Shown: positions 9,078-16,895 of the stretch, one piece after another | How the letters are laid out: each line of letters begins with the position of its first letter | How positions within the stretch are numbered: position 1 is the first letter of the stretch | Assembly (NCBI RefSeq): GCF_003363715.1 | Contig: NZ_QREV01000019.1 | Span: 1-64,000 of the forward strand | From: Parabacteroides acidifaciens | GTDB taxonomy: Bacteria; Bacteroidota; Bacteroidia; Bacteroidales; Tannerellaceae | Length of the DNA stretch: 64,000 bases | Direction of reading: 5' to 3' | Position numbers and translations under genes: made by a program | Notes under the pieces: model-generated | What the model was told of the DNA's origin: nothing | Seen by the model: the letters and a program-made list of their open reading frames with translations, nothing else | Databases searched by the model: none

Positions 9078-9896
9078 ATGAAAACACAACTGCTTTTACT
9101 TTGTGTGGCTTTGTTAGCCTTGGTATCGTGTGCGGAAAAGCCGCTGGACCCGAATAAGCCGGTTTACGTGACGGTTAGTACTTCTATGGGCGATGTGACT
9201 GTCCTGCTGTATGACGATACGCCCCTTCACCGTGATAACTTCATCAAACTTTGCCAGTCCGGCGAGTACAAAGGGATGCTGTTCCATCGTATCATCAAGG
9301 ACTTTGTCGTGCAAGGCGGCGATCCGGAGAGCAAGGCGCATGAGCCGGGTGTCCTTTATGGCGACGGTGACGGCGGCTATACGGTTCCGGCCGAGATATT
9401 GCCGAACCATTTCAACAAACGCGGCGCCCTGATTGATGCCAAGGAGACCGACGATGTGAACATTGAGCGCGCTTCCGCCGGAACACAGTTCTGCTTCGTG
9501 CAGGGGAAGAAGCTGACGGATGAAGAGCTGGCGCAGAAAGAAGCCCGCATCAACGAGATACGCCGCAACTGGCTATTTTATACTTTTCAGGACAGATTGA
9601 AGAAACAAGAGCCCGTGCTGGCTGCCGACTCGATGAAGGCGGAGTTGGAGAACCGTGCACTTGTCCTGCTGGAAGATACCCTCGATGTGCTGGGTTATTA
9701 CACTATCCCTGCCGATCGGCGCGAGATATACAAGACAGTCGGAGGTGTTCCGCACTTGGACGGTTCGGTTACGATCTTCGGCGAAGTGGTGGACGGCTTC
9801 GATATTGTCGAGAAAATGTCGCTTGTCAAAACGGATAAGAACGACCGCCCCCTGAAAGACGTGATGATAAGATCGACTAAAGTGTTCCAGAAATAG
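9078..9896 (+). CDS. Cyclophilin-type peptidyl-prolyl cis-trans isomerase, lipoprotein
   Basis: A periplasm-facing protein-folding catalyst of 272 aa. The signal peptide is MKTQLLLLCVALLALVSC with the lipobox at its end. The cyclophilin fold follows: VTVSTSMGDVTVLLYDD, then the active-site strand FHRIIKDFVVQGGDP with its catalytic Arg. The domain is interrupted by a helical insertion of about 70 residues (roughly 145-215) before the last strands (GGVPHLDGSVTIFGEV), a form common in Bacteroidetes. An alternative ATG at 9057 overlaps the upstream stop (ATGA) and would add seven residues; I prefer 9078 because it gives a standard signal peptide. The 3' end overlaps the convergent cupin gene by 20 bp. 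Confidence 0.9.
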   Translation: MKTQLLLLCVALLALVSCAEKPLDPNKPVYVTVSTSMGDVTVLLYDDTPLHRDNFIKLCQSGEYKGMLFHRIIKDFVVQGGDPESKAHEPGVLYGDGDGGYTVPAEILPNHFNKRGALIDAKETDDVNIERASAGTQFCFVQGKKLTDEELAQKEARINEIRRNWLFYTFQDRLKKQEPVLAADSMKAELENRALVLLEDTLDVLGYYTIPADRREIYKTVGGVPHLDGSVTIFGEVVDGFDIVEKMSLVKTDKNDRPLKDVMIRSTKVFQK

Positions 9897-10356
9897 CCTT
9901 TGTCAATATCTCCATATATGCCCTTACCGCTTCCGTCTCTTCCGGAGCCGGGCTCCAGGGTGCAAAATGATCCGCAGCGAGCGGGACGAAAGGACCTTCC
10001 TTGATCTCATAGATAACAGAACCGGATTCCAGGACCAGGAGGCTGTGCCAGGTTCCGGCCTTTATTTCCGCGCCATATATTCCTTCTTTGGGGTCGAGTA
10101 TCTGCATTCCGCTGATATTTCCATCGTTCTCGAAAAGGAATACGGCTACCCGGCCGCGAAGCAAAAGGAATATCTCGTCCTTATCGGGGTCGAGGTGGCG
10201 GTGCGGCCTTATGTACGTATCCGGTTCCAGTGCATTAAGCATCCGGTTGACAGGGTCGTCCAGGCGCTCATGGAAATTATGGTTCATACGCAGGCGGGGC
10301 GATTGTTTCGCCCGCTCGGTCGTCTCGTTCAGTAAAGCTTCGTTTATGAGTATCAT
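9877..10356 (-). CDS. wbuC: WbuC family cupin-fold metalloprotein
   Basis: A 159-aa single-domain cupin. Metal-ligand candidates are HRHLDPDKDE (two His and an acidic residue) and the later AGTWHSLLVLE His. The region NHNFHERLDDPVNRMLNALEP and the tail DHFAPWSPAPEE match WbuC, a protein of unknown activity often found in O-antigen loci; here it stands alone. It is convergent with, and overlaps, the cyclophilin gene by 20 bp, and is divergent from the HTCS gene. A weak -7-like element (TACATTAG on the minus strand, 10388-10381) precedes it. Confidence 0.82.
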   Translation of the reverse strand: MILINEALLNETTERAKQSPRLRMNHNFHERLDDPVNRMLNALEPDTYIRPHRHLDPDKDEIFLLLRGRVAVFLFENDGNISGMQILDPKEGIYGAEIKAGTWHSLLVLESGSVIYEIKEGPFVPLAADHFAPWSPAPEETEAVRAYMEILTKAISGTL

Positions 10357-10399
10357 GTGAATAATTGATTTGTCGGACTGCTAATGTACGAAATAATTA

Positions 10400-10430
10400 T
10401 TGGCTGGTATGCCATTTCTACGTACATTTG
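10400..10430 (+). promoter_or_regulatory. Promoter of the hybrid two-component system gene
   Basis: TTG (10400-10402), a 20-bp spacer and TACATTTG (10423-10430) match the Bacteroidetes TTTG/TAnnTTTG promoter with canonical spacing. Transcription would start near 10437, which rules out the in-frame start codon at 10400 and supports the ATG at 10454. Confidence 0.75.
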
Positions 10431-10453
10431 CACAAACCTGTAAACAAAAAACA

Positions 10454-13189
10454 ATGAGACAAGCTCTTACTTATTACGTTTTGTTGCTCTTGCTTCTGGC
10501 ATTCTGCTTTTCCTGCAGGACAGAGCCGAAGGAGAAGAAATACGTTATCGGCGTCTCGCAGTGTACGCTTGAAGGTTCGTGGCGCAGGTCTATGTTGCTG
10601 GATATGAAGGTGCAGGCTTCCGAATATCCGAACCTTTCCCTGTTGGTCGAGGATGCTGCGGACAGTAGTTTGTTGCAGGTGGAGCAGATCCGCAGCCTGG
10701 TCAAACGGAAAGTGGACCTGCTGATAATTTCAGCGAACGAATCTGAACCTATAACTCCTGCCGCCATAGAGGCCTATCGCGCCGGCATTCCGACTATTCT
10801 GGTAGACCGGAAGATCGATTCGGATGAATATACGACTTATATCGGTGGTAATAATTATGAGATCGGACGCCTGGCTGGTTTCTTCGTGAACCGGCTGGTG
10901 AGAGATCAGTGCCCGACTGTCTTGGAAATATTGGGCTTGAAAGGCTCTTCGCCGGCAAAAGACCGGCATCGGGGATTTCATGATGTTCTGGACCCTCGTA
11001 TCAAGGTGAGGGAGATATACGGAAAGTGGAGGCCGGAAGTCGTAGAACAGAAAATTGCAGAGTTGGATTCTTTGGAAGAGGTGGATGTCGTGTTTGCCCA
11101 CAACGATGTGATGGCCTTGTCTGCCCGTAAGGCTGTAGGCGACAGGGATCCGGAACTGATGAAACGGATTCGCTTTATGGGGATAGACGCCATGTCGGGA
11201 CGGGGTTCCGGCTTGGAAGCTGTCGCTCACGGCGAATTGGCGGCTTCTATCCTTTATCCGACAGGCGGAAGCCTGGCTATCCGTATTGCCATGCAAATCC
11301 TGAATGGCCAGGAAGTTGCCCGCGAATATATATTATCTTCCGCTTTAATCGACAAAGAGAATGCCGGGACGTTGTTCATACAATCGGAGCAGGTGGTGGA
11401 CTACCAGCACCAGATCGAGCAGCAACGGGATAACCTGGAAAAGATGCTCTCCAAATATACGTTCTTGCAGAATTCCGTCGGGATCATTCTTTTATTGATG
11501 GGCTTGCTGCTTTTGTTAGCTCTTTATGTCATTCATGTTTACAGGTCAGTACGCCGGAAGAACCGGGAACTGAAACGTACGAACCTGCAGGTCGAGCAGC
11601 AAAAGGAAGAGCTGGCCGAGGCGAATCGCTACATCGAAAAGTCCACAACGCAGAAACTACAGTTCTTCACGAATATAACGCATGAGATTAAAACGCCGCT
11701 GACGCTGATATTAGGACCGCTCGGCAAACTGTCGAAAGAGGCGCCCGAAGGTTCTCCGCTGGCAGATGACCTCCGCATTATCCGGAAAAACGCCGAACGT
11801 CTGAAGAGGGTGGTGGACCAGTTGCTCGACTTCCGGAAGGTGGAAAGCAACAAGATGAATATGCGTGTTTGCGAGGTCGATATGGTCGCTTTTGTTGCCG
11901 AGGTGAAGTCTTGCTTCGATACGATGGCGGCCGGCAAGCAGGTGCGGTTTACCTTCGAATACGACTGCCCTTCTGTCATGCTTTGGGTGGATCGGGACAA
12001 GATGGAAAAGATTCTCGCAAACCTGCTGTCCAATGCTTTCAAGTTTACGCTGGATGGCGGGGCAATCACGATCCGCCTTGCCGATAAAGGCGACCGGGTG
12101 GAGCTTTCCGTCGAGGATAACGGGAAAGGGATTCCGCCCGAAAACCTGGCTTCCGTATTCGACCGTTTCTTTACGGGCGACCAGAATTATGTGACCGGGA
12201 CGGGGATCGGCCTGCATCTGACGCGTGAGTTTGTCCACATGCATAAAGGGACGATCCGTGTTGCGAGTACGCCGCTTGTGAGTACGGTCTTTACAGTCAG
12301 CCTGCCGAAGGGAAAATCCCATTTCGATGATGAGTACTGTACGTTCGATCCTTCCGTGACAGAGCTTTCCAGTGGTGTTGCTAATCTGAATACGGACGAA
12401 GTGCAGGAAACGTTGCGGCGCATCTACGATTACACGCTTCTGATCGTGGAAGACGATCCCGACATTCAAAGCTATCTGGTGGCAGAGCTGAAACAGAACT
12501 TCCATGTGTTGGTAGCCGATAACGGTGTGAAAGCATTGGGAATCCTGATGAATGAAGAAGTATCGCTGGTCGTCAGCGATGTGATGATGCCGGAGATGAA
12601 CGGCTTCGATCTTTGCCGCAGGATCAAGTCGGATATTGTCCTGAGCCATATCCCGGTTATTTTGTTGACTGCCCTTTCCGACGACAAACAGCAGATGTAC
12701 GGTATTGCGGGAGGTGCGGACGATTATATCCGGAAGCCGTTTAATATAGAAGTCGTCAAACTGCGTATTATCAAACTGCTCGAAGAGCGTGCCCGCTTAC
12801 GTGAGGTATATGCACATGATGCCTCTTCGCCGGCTGTATCCGTGAAAGGGGAAAAGGCGGAAAGCATGGACGACCTCTTTATGAGCCGTTTCCTGAAACT
12901 GATCGAGGAATCATATGCCGATCCGGATTTCAGCATAGAGAAGGGCAGCGAGAAGTTAGGGCTGTCGCGCGTCCATCTCTACCGGAAAGTGAAAGAGCTT
13001 GCCGGAGTGACGCCAACCGATTTTCTCCGTAACTACAGATTGAAGAAAGCGGCTGCCATGCTTCGCCGGAAAGCCGGAAATGTGAATGAGGTAGCCTATG
13101 CGACCGGCTTCGGTTCGCCCGCCTATTTCTCGAAATGTTTTAAGGCGGTGTATAATATTACACCGACGGAATACCTGGAAAAGGAATGA
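10454..13189 (+). CDS. Hybrid two-component system (sugar-binding sensor, histidine kinase, receiver, AraC HTH)
   Basis: A 911-aa one-protein signalling system. An N-terminal lipoprotein-like signal (FSCRTEP) is followed by a type I periplasmic binding-protein domain (about 35-305; VIGVSQCTLEGSW, ILVDRKIDSDEYTTYIGGNN, VVFAHNDVMALSARKA), one membrane segment (about 340-365), a coiled coil and a histidine kinase with His410 (FFTNITHEIKTPL) plus the N, G1 and G2 boxes. A receiver domain with phospho-acceptor Asp709 (VVSDVMMPEMNG) and a C-terminal AraC-type double HTH follow. In Bacteroides the same architecture (BT1754 type) binds fructose and controls fructan use next to a fructokinase gene. 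The PfkB gene downstream makes fructose sensing the best guess. No fructan-degrading genes lie in this window. Confidence 0.92.
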   Translation: MRQALTYYVLLLLLLAFCFSCRTEPKEKKYVIGVSQCTLEGSWRRSMLLDMKVQASEYPNLSLLVEDAADSSLLQVEQIRSLVKRKVDLLIISANESEPITPAAIEAYRAGIPTILVDRKIDSDEYTTYIGGNNYEIGRLAGFFVNRLVRDQCPTVLEILGLKGSSPAKDRHRGFHDVLDPRIKVREIYGKWRPEVVEQKIAELDSLEEVDVVFAHNDVMALSARKAVGDRDPELMKRIRFMGIDAMSGRGSGLEAVAHGELAASILYPTGGSLAIRIAMQILNGQEVAREYILSSALIDKENAGTLFIQSEQVVDYQHQIEQQRDNLEKMLSKYTFLQNSVGIILLLMGLLLLLALYVIHVYRSVRRKNRELKRTNLQVEQQKEELAEANRYIEKSTTQKLQFFTNITHEIKTPLTLILGPLGKLSKEAPEGSPLADDLRIIRKNAERLKRVVDQLLDFRKVESNKMNMRVCEVDMVAFVAEVKSCFDTMAAGKQVRFTFEYDCPSVMLWVDRDKMEKILANLLSNAFKFTLDGGAITIRLADKGDRVELSVEDNGKGIPPENLASVFDRFFTGDQNYVTGTGIGLHLTREFVHMHKGTIRVASTPLVSTVFTVSLPKGKSHFDDEYCTFDPSVTELSSGVANLNTDEVQETLRRIYDYTLLIVEDDPDIQSYLVAELKQNFHVLVADNGVKALGILMNEEVSLVVSDVMMPEMNGFDLCRRIKSDIVLSHIPVILLTALSDDKQQMYGIAGGADDYIRKPFNIEVVKLRIIKLLEERARLREVYAHDASSPAVSVKGEKAESMDDLFMSRFLKLIEESYADPDFSIEKGSEKLGLSRVHLYRKVKELAGVTPTDFLRNYRLKKAAAMLRRKAGNVNEVAYATGFGSPAYFSKCFKAVYNITPTEYLEKE

Positions 13190-13202
13190 TACTTCCTCAT
13201 TC

Positions 13203-13298
13203 GATAACGCTCGTTACATTCATGTAACATCCGTATAAGATACTTGAAAACAAAAGCTTTATGTAACGAGCGTTATCAATCTTGTAGCATCTGTTATC
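13203..13298. promoter_or_regulatory. Three-copy operator-like motif upstream of fructokinase
   Basis: The motif TGTAnC-n4-GTTATC occurs three times: plus strand 13262-13277 and 13283-13298, spaced exactly 21 bp, and minus strand 13218-13203. The first plus copy and the minus copy form a perfect 17-bp inverted repeat (13203-13219 with 13261-13277). A further dyad, GTTACAT/ATGTAAC, lies at 13213-13228. Tandem 21-bp half-sites abutting the -33 region are the classic layout for AraC-type activators, which is the output domain of the adjacent HTCS. Assignment to that HTCS is inference. Confidence 0.6.
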
Positions 13299-13319
13299 GT
13301 TGTATCCGTAATCTGTCCC

Positions 13320-13327
13320 TACATTTG
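13320..13327 (+). promoter_or_regulatory. Fructokinase promoter -7 element
   Basis: TACATTTG matches TAnnTTTG. The nearest upstream TTG (13300-13302) gives a 17-bp spacer, shorter than the usual 19-21. This would fit a weak promoter that needs the activator sites just upstream. It lies 41 bp before the ATG at 13368. Confidence 0.65.
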
Positions 13328-13367
13328 CATCGTGAACAACGAGATTATCCTTGTCAATTAATCTATA

Positions 13368-14246
13368 ATGAAACAGATGCAAAGCAACAACAAGAAACCG
13401 GTCGTAGTAGGTATAGGAGAGCTCCTTTGGGATATGCTTCCTACGGGGAAGAAAGCAGGCGGTGCTCCTATTAATTTCGTTTACCATGCTTCACGTTTAG
13501 GTGCGGAAGGATATGCTATCAGTGCAGTGGGTGACGATGAATTGGGGCATGAAATCTTGAAAGAACTGGATAATAATTCTATTCAGTATCTGATCGAGAA
13601 GGTCCCTTATCCGACCGGAACCGTACAGGTTACTTTGCAGAACGGGATTCCCGACTATGTGATTAATGAACGTGTAGCCTGGGATCACCTTTCACCGACA
13701 TCGAATGCGATCGACTTGGCTGAACGGGCAGACGCCATTTGCTTCGGTACATTAGGACAACGCTCGGCACAGTCGAGAGAGACGATACAGGCGATCCTTT
13801 CTTTTGCACCGGATGAGGCTTACCGCTGTTTCGATATTAATTTGCGCCAGCATTATTATACGAAGGAGTTGATAGAAGAATCGCTCTATCTGGCGAATGT
13901 GTTTAAGATTAATGATGCAGAGCTGGCTGTCCTTAGGGATATGTTTCGTTTGGAAGGTACAGACAAGGAAGTGGCGAAGTGGTTCATCGAGCGTTACAAC
14001 CTCCGTATGTTGGTGTTGACAGCCGGAGCTTCGTATAGTACGATCTATACCGTAAAGGAAGAATCTACTTTGCAAACGCCGGAAGTTCAGGTGGCCGATA
14101 CGGTCGGAGCAGGTGATGCTTTTTCGGGAGCGCTGATCATCTCGCTGCTGAAAGGGGCTTCATTGAAAGAAGCACATGAGTTTGCAGTCAAGACTGCCGC
14201 TTATGTTTGCACGAAAGAAGGAGCATGGCCGGCTTATGAAAAGTAA
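13368..14246 (+). CDS. PfkB family carbohydrate kinase, probable fructokinase
   Basis: A 292-aa cytoplasmic sugar kinase of the ribokinase superfamily. The N-terminal PfkB signature GGAPINFVYHASRLGAEG and the C-terminal anion-hole/catalytic motif DTVGAGDAFSGAL (Asp base) are intact, and GIGELLWDMLP at the N-terminus is typical of fructokinases. The expected reaction is ATP-dependent phosphorylation of fructose to fructose 6-phosphate. It lies 178 bp downstream of the HTCS gene, behind its own promoter and the operator-like sites, and has a hairpin after it. Other hexose specificity is possible; the family call is secure. Confidence 0.88.
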   Translation: MKQMQSNNKKPVVVGIGELLWDMLPTGKKAGGAPINFVYHASRLGAEGYAISAVGDDELGHEILKELDNNSIQYLIEKVPYPTGTVQVTLQNGIPDYVINERVAWDHLSPTSNAIDLAERADAICFGTLGQRSAQSRETIQAILSFAPDEAYRCFDINLRQHYYTKELIEESLYLANVFKINDAELAVLRDMFRLEGTDKEVAKWFIERYNLRMLVLTAGASYSTIYTVKEESTLQTPEVQVADTVGAGDAFSGALIISLLKGASLKEAHEFAVKTAAYVCTKEGAWPAYEK

Positions 14247-14391
14247 TTAATTGGGAAAATATATAATTTGGTAGATTAAGTTTTTAGGTAAAAAGATTGT
14301 TTGGTTAATTGGATGCCTTAACTCGTAGTATAACAAGAAGAAAAAGATGGTTGATGTTTAGGTTTTTAGGTTTTTTTGTTTTGGTTGATTG

Positions 14392-14416
14392 AATGGCTCG
14401 GAACTTCCGGGCCATT
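14392..14416 (+). terminator. Hairpin downstream of fructokinase
   Basis: A 10-12 bp stem (aatggctcgg with ccgggccatt, one G-U) around a short AAcTT loop, followed by a T-rich stretch. It probably ends the fructokinase transcript. The gap 14247-14391 is AT-rich with G/T runs (ggtttttagg) and no other feature I can support. Confidence 0.6.
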
Positions 14417-14452
14417 TCTGTTGTTGAATAGCTATAGAAACATAAAAAATGA

Positions 14453-14635
14453 ATGAAAATGAACGAAGATCTTACCAAGATTACGGAAAATGCCGAATCG
14501 AAAGCATTAGACCGGGAAAAAGAACAATATCCCGTACAACAAATCGCTGTTACTGATCCGATAAGTGATAAAGAAGTAAAGGATGCAGTAAAGGAACTGA
14601 ATCCGGATACGAGTAGTTTAGGAAGCAGAGGGTGA
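14453..14635 (+). CDS. Small acidic hypothetical protein (60 aa)
   Basis: A hydrophilic 60-residue frame beginning MKMNEDLTKITENAES and ending LNPDTSSLGSRG. It has no membrane segment or signal peptide, is rich in Glu/Lys/Asp, and is probably extended or helical. It has a plausible A-rich start context (alternative ATG at 14459) and sits between a terminator-like hairpin and a convergent gene. The stop codon lies inside a hairpin shared with the opposite gene's end. I do not recognise a function. The ordered, biased composition and clean fit in the gap argue it is real. Confidence 0.6.
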   Translation: MKMNEDLTKITENAESKALDREKEQYPVQQIAVTDPISDKEVKDAVKELNPDTSSLGSRG

Positions 14636-14651
14636 TTATAAAGCACCCTCT
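14627..14651. terminator. Hairpin overlapping both convergent stop codons
   Basis: AGAGGGTG (14627-14634) pairs perfectly with CACCCTCT (14644-14651) around a 9-nt loop. The stop of the small ORF (14633-14635) and that of the TPR gene (14636-14638, minus) fall within it. There is no T run on either side, so it may act as a bidirectional pause or mRNA-end stabiliser rather than a strong intrinsic terminator. Confidence 0.5.
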
Positions 14652-16810
14652 ATCTTGTATCTTAACTGGTCCAGCATCAGGGCCACTTCTGTCTCTTCGA
14701 TGCCGGCAATCAACAGATCGGGAATGTCCTGGCCGAATTGTTCCTGGAACTTGCTGAAGTTGATGTTCTCTATCTGTACGGCTTGCTGGTAATGGGCAAG
14801 TGCACCTTTAATATTCTGCAATGCCCATTCTGTATGTCCGGCATTCAGAAAGTCTTGTGCATTCGGCTGGTTGTCCAATATCTTTTTGTAGTAGTTTCGT
14901 GCCTGGTCGTATTTGCCCGTAAGGAAGGAGCACCATGCGATCGGTCTCCAGGCTTTATGGCTTTTGCTGTCTAAATAGTCAACCTTGAAGAAACATTTTA
15001 ATGCTTCATTATAGTCTTTCAGTTCGAGGTGGCAGTGGCCGATACTGATTTGAACCGACAAATTGTCCGGATTCAGTGCTTCATACCGGCGGTAATACTT
15101 CAACGCTTCCTCCGGTTGCTTAAGCGAACGGTAGCAGCCGGCGATCCGGCGGATCACCCATTTGCTTTCCGAATTCAGCAGGTCGGCATGCAGATAAGCG
15201 TCCAATGCCCCGTTCAGGTCTCCTTCCATTTGCTTGCAATAGCCGATCTTCTGGAACAGAATGTCGCTGTTCGGATCGATTTCAGCCAATTGGTTGAATA
15301 TAGTCAGCGCGTCGCAGAAATAGTTCTTGCGCAGATAGTATTCGGCAATCGTCGTAAGACTTTCTTTATCCGATATGTAAGGACGCAGGATTTCCAGGTT
15401 ATGGAAGTCGAGCGGCAGCGTAAAGATGTCCGTAAAATCCAGATGTCCCGGATAGAGCTTGAAGAAACGATAGAGGTCCTGTATGTATTGACTGATTATC
15501 GTATCCTGTTTGCCCCGCTTGCTGATCAGTTCCTCCTTGTTCTGTTGGATCATTTCCGATGCCTGGCTGTCAAACTGGTGCATCATCATCTTCCGTGCCT
15601 CTTTCGGCAACTGCATCATGCTGAAATAAAGCGAATACTTATCCGAGTTACACATGAATGCCGCTAAGGTCATCGAATCCAGCATCTGCTTTTCCGCTTC
15701 GTTGTCCTGGTTGAATTGATTATCGAAAGAGGAATGTTCGATCGTAAAAGGAAGCAACCAGTTACTTAATTCATGGAAAAACGGGTAATTCTTCAAATGG
15801 ATAAAGGTCGAATGCATCACATCGGCTCCTTCCTGCTGGAGTTCCCCGAATTCTTCCATCTTTTTGCCCAAATTGCTGTCAGCGAAAAAGCTTTCCCATT
15901 CCGGGTTCATTTCTTCTCCAAGCTGTTCAGGGGTTAGGTCCTTCAGGTTGATCTTGTTACTGATCTTCGGGCTTAGCTTCATCATTTCCGGAATGATCTC
16001 ATCCTGGAGTTTACGGGTGATCTTTTCCGTTTCACGAGCCAGGATGAAGCGCAAAGTGATAGTCCGGAGCGCTTTGGTAAAGCCCGGAACCTCGGCTAAG
16101 GCAGCCAGGCGGTTGGCTATTTGCGGATATAAAGCCGTACGTTTCCTGTATGTATATAACGTTATCAGGATTGATATTAAAGCCCGGACCTTGATTTCCT
16201 CGTTCGGATGACTGGCTGCGTCAAACAGCAAAAGCGCTTTTTCCTTGTCAAATACTTCCTGTAATCCTAAAAATAAAGCGGAAACGATTTGGCAGCCGGT
16301 AATGAATGGCAACGCCTCGTCCAGAAGCATATCGCGGATCTCGTTTGCCTCTTCCTGTTTGAGAAAGCCCGACACCCATATTTTACTGAATATACTGATG
16401 TTGAATGCATCACATTCCCGGTGCTTTCCGGCCTCATATTCCAGGATCAACTGGTTGTGAATCTGTTCGTAAGTAAACGGAGGCTGCACGGAGATGTTCC
16501 TGCGCCGGCTGTAATAGCTCAGGGGAGATTCGATGGCGAGCGCTTTTTGTCTGACCGAGTCCGCCAATTCGTAAGTGGAAGCCTGCAGATTGTTGTATAT
16601 CTGTTCCTGCATCGGGTCTTTCGCGCCTTCGATCCGGTAACGTAACATATATTTGTAAGTATCCTGCAATTCGTTGAGCTTATCCTGAAAAGAATATTCC
16701 CGGCTTCCCGCAATAAGAGCCTGTAGGGAATCGAAAGCATTCTTCAATTCCTTACTGTCCAATGAACCGACTATGCGGTTATATGCTTTGTTTATTTCTT
16801 GTAGTGTCAT
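14636..16810 (-). CDS. Tetratricopeptide-repeat protein of unknown function
   Basis: A 724-aa soluble protein with no signal peptide or membrane span, so probably cytoplasmic. The N-terminal two thirds are helical and unassigned. The C-terminal region (about 490-680) has at least five TPR units, e.g. DALTIFNQLAEIDPNSDILF, DAYLHADLLNSES, ALKYYRRYEALNPDN, ALKCFFKVDYLDSKS and ARNYYKKILDNQPN. TPRs scaffold protein complexes; the partner is unknown. It is divergent from lepA across an 85-bp gap and convergent with the small 60-aa gene. I recognise it only as a TPR protein. Confidence 0.85.
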   Translation of the reverse strand: MTLQEINKAYNRIVGSLDSKELKNAFDSLQALIAGSREYSFQDKLNELQDTYKYMLRYRIEGAKDPMQEQIYNNLQASTYELADSVRQKALAIESPLSYYSRRRNISVQPPFTYEQIHNQLILEYEAGKHRECDAFNISIFSKIWVSGFLKQEEANEIRDMLLDEALPFITGCQIVSALFLGLQEVFDKEKALLLFDAASHPNEEIKVRALISILITLYTYRKRTALYPQIANRLAALAEVPGFTKALRTITLRFILARETEKITRKLQDEIIPEMMKLSPKISNKINLKDLTPEQLGEEMNPEWESFFADSNLGKKMEEFGELQQEGADVMHSTFIHLKNYPFFHELSNWLLPFTIEHSSFDNQFNQDNEAEKQMLDSMTLAAFMCNSDKYSLYFSMMQLPKEARKMMMHQFDSQASEMIQQNKEELISKRGKQDTIISQYIQDLYRFFKLYPGHLDFTDIFTLPLDFHNLEILRPYISDKESLTTIAEYYLRKNYFCDALTIFNQLAEIDPNSDILFQKIGYCKQMEGDLNGALDAYLHADLLNSESKWVIRRIAGCYRSLKQPEEALKYYRRYEALNPDNLSVQISIGHCHLELKDYNEALKCFFKVDYLDSKSHKAWRPIAWCSFLTGKYDQARNYYKKILDNQPNAQDFLNAGHTEWALQNIKGALAHYQQAVQIENINFSKFQEQFGQDIPDLLIAGIEETEVALMLDQLRYKIEGAL

Positions 16811-16865
16811 ATATTATTAACAACAAATGGTATGCCAAAAGTATAACAATTTAGGCTAAATTTCC

Positions 16866-16873
16866 TATCTTTG
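16866..16873 (+). promoter_or_regulatory. lepA promoter -7 element
   Basis: TATCTTTG matches TAnnTTTG and lies 23 bp upstream of the lepA ATG, in the divergent gap shared with the TPR gene. Confidence 0.7.
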
Positions 16874-16895
16874 CGCACCTAAATAAATTTAGCAG

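Noticed and set aside
10400-10453. Upstream start for the HTCS (18 extra residues)
   Set aside because: The start codon lies inside the promoter, and the ATG at 10454 gives a proper signal peptide.
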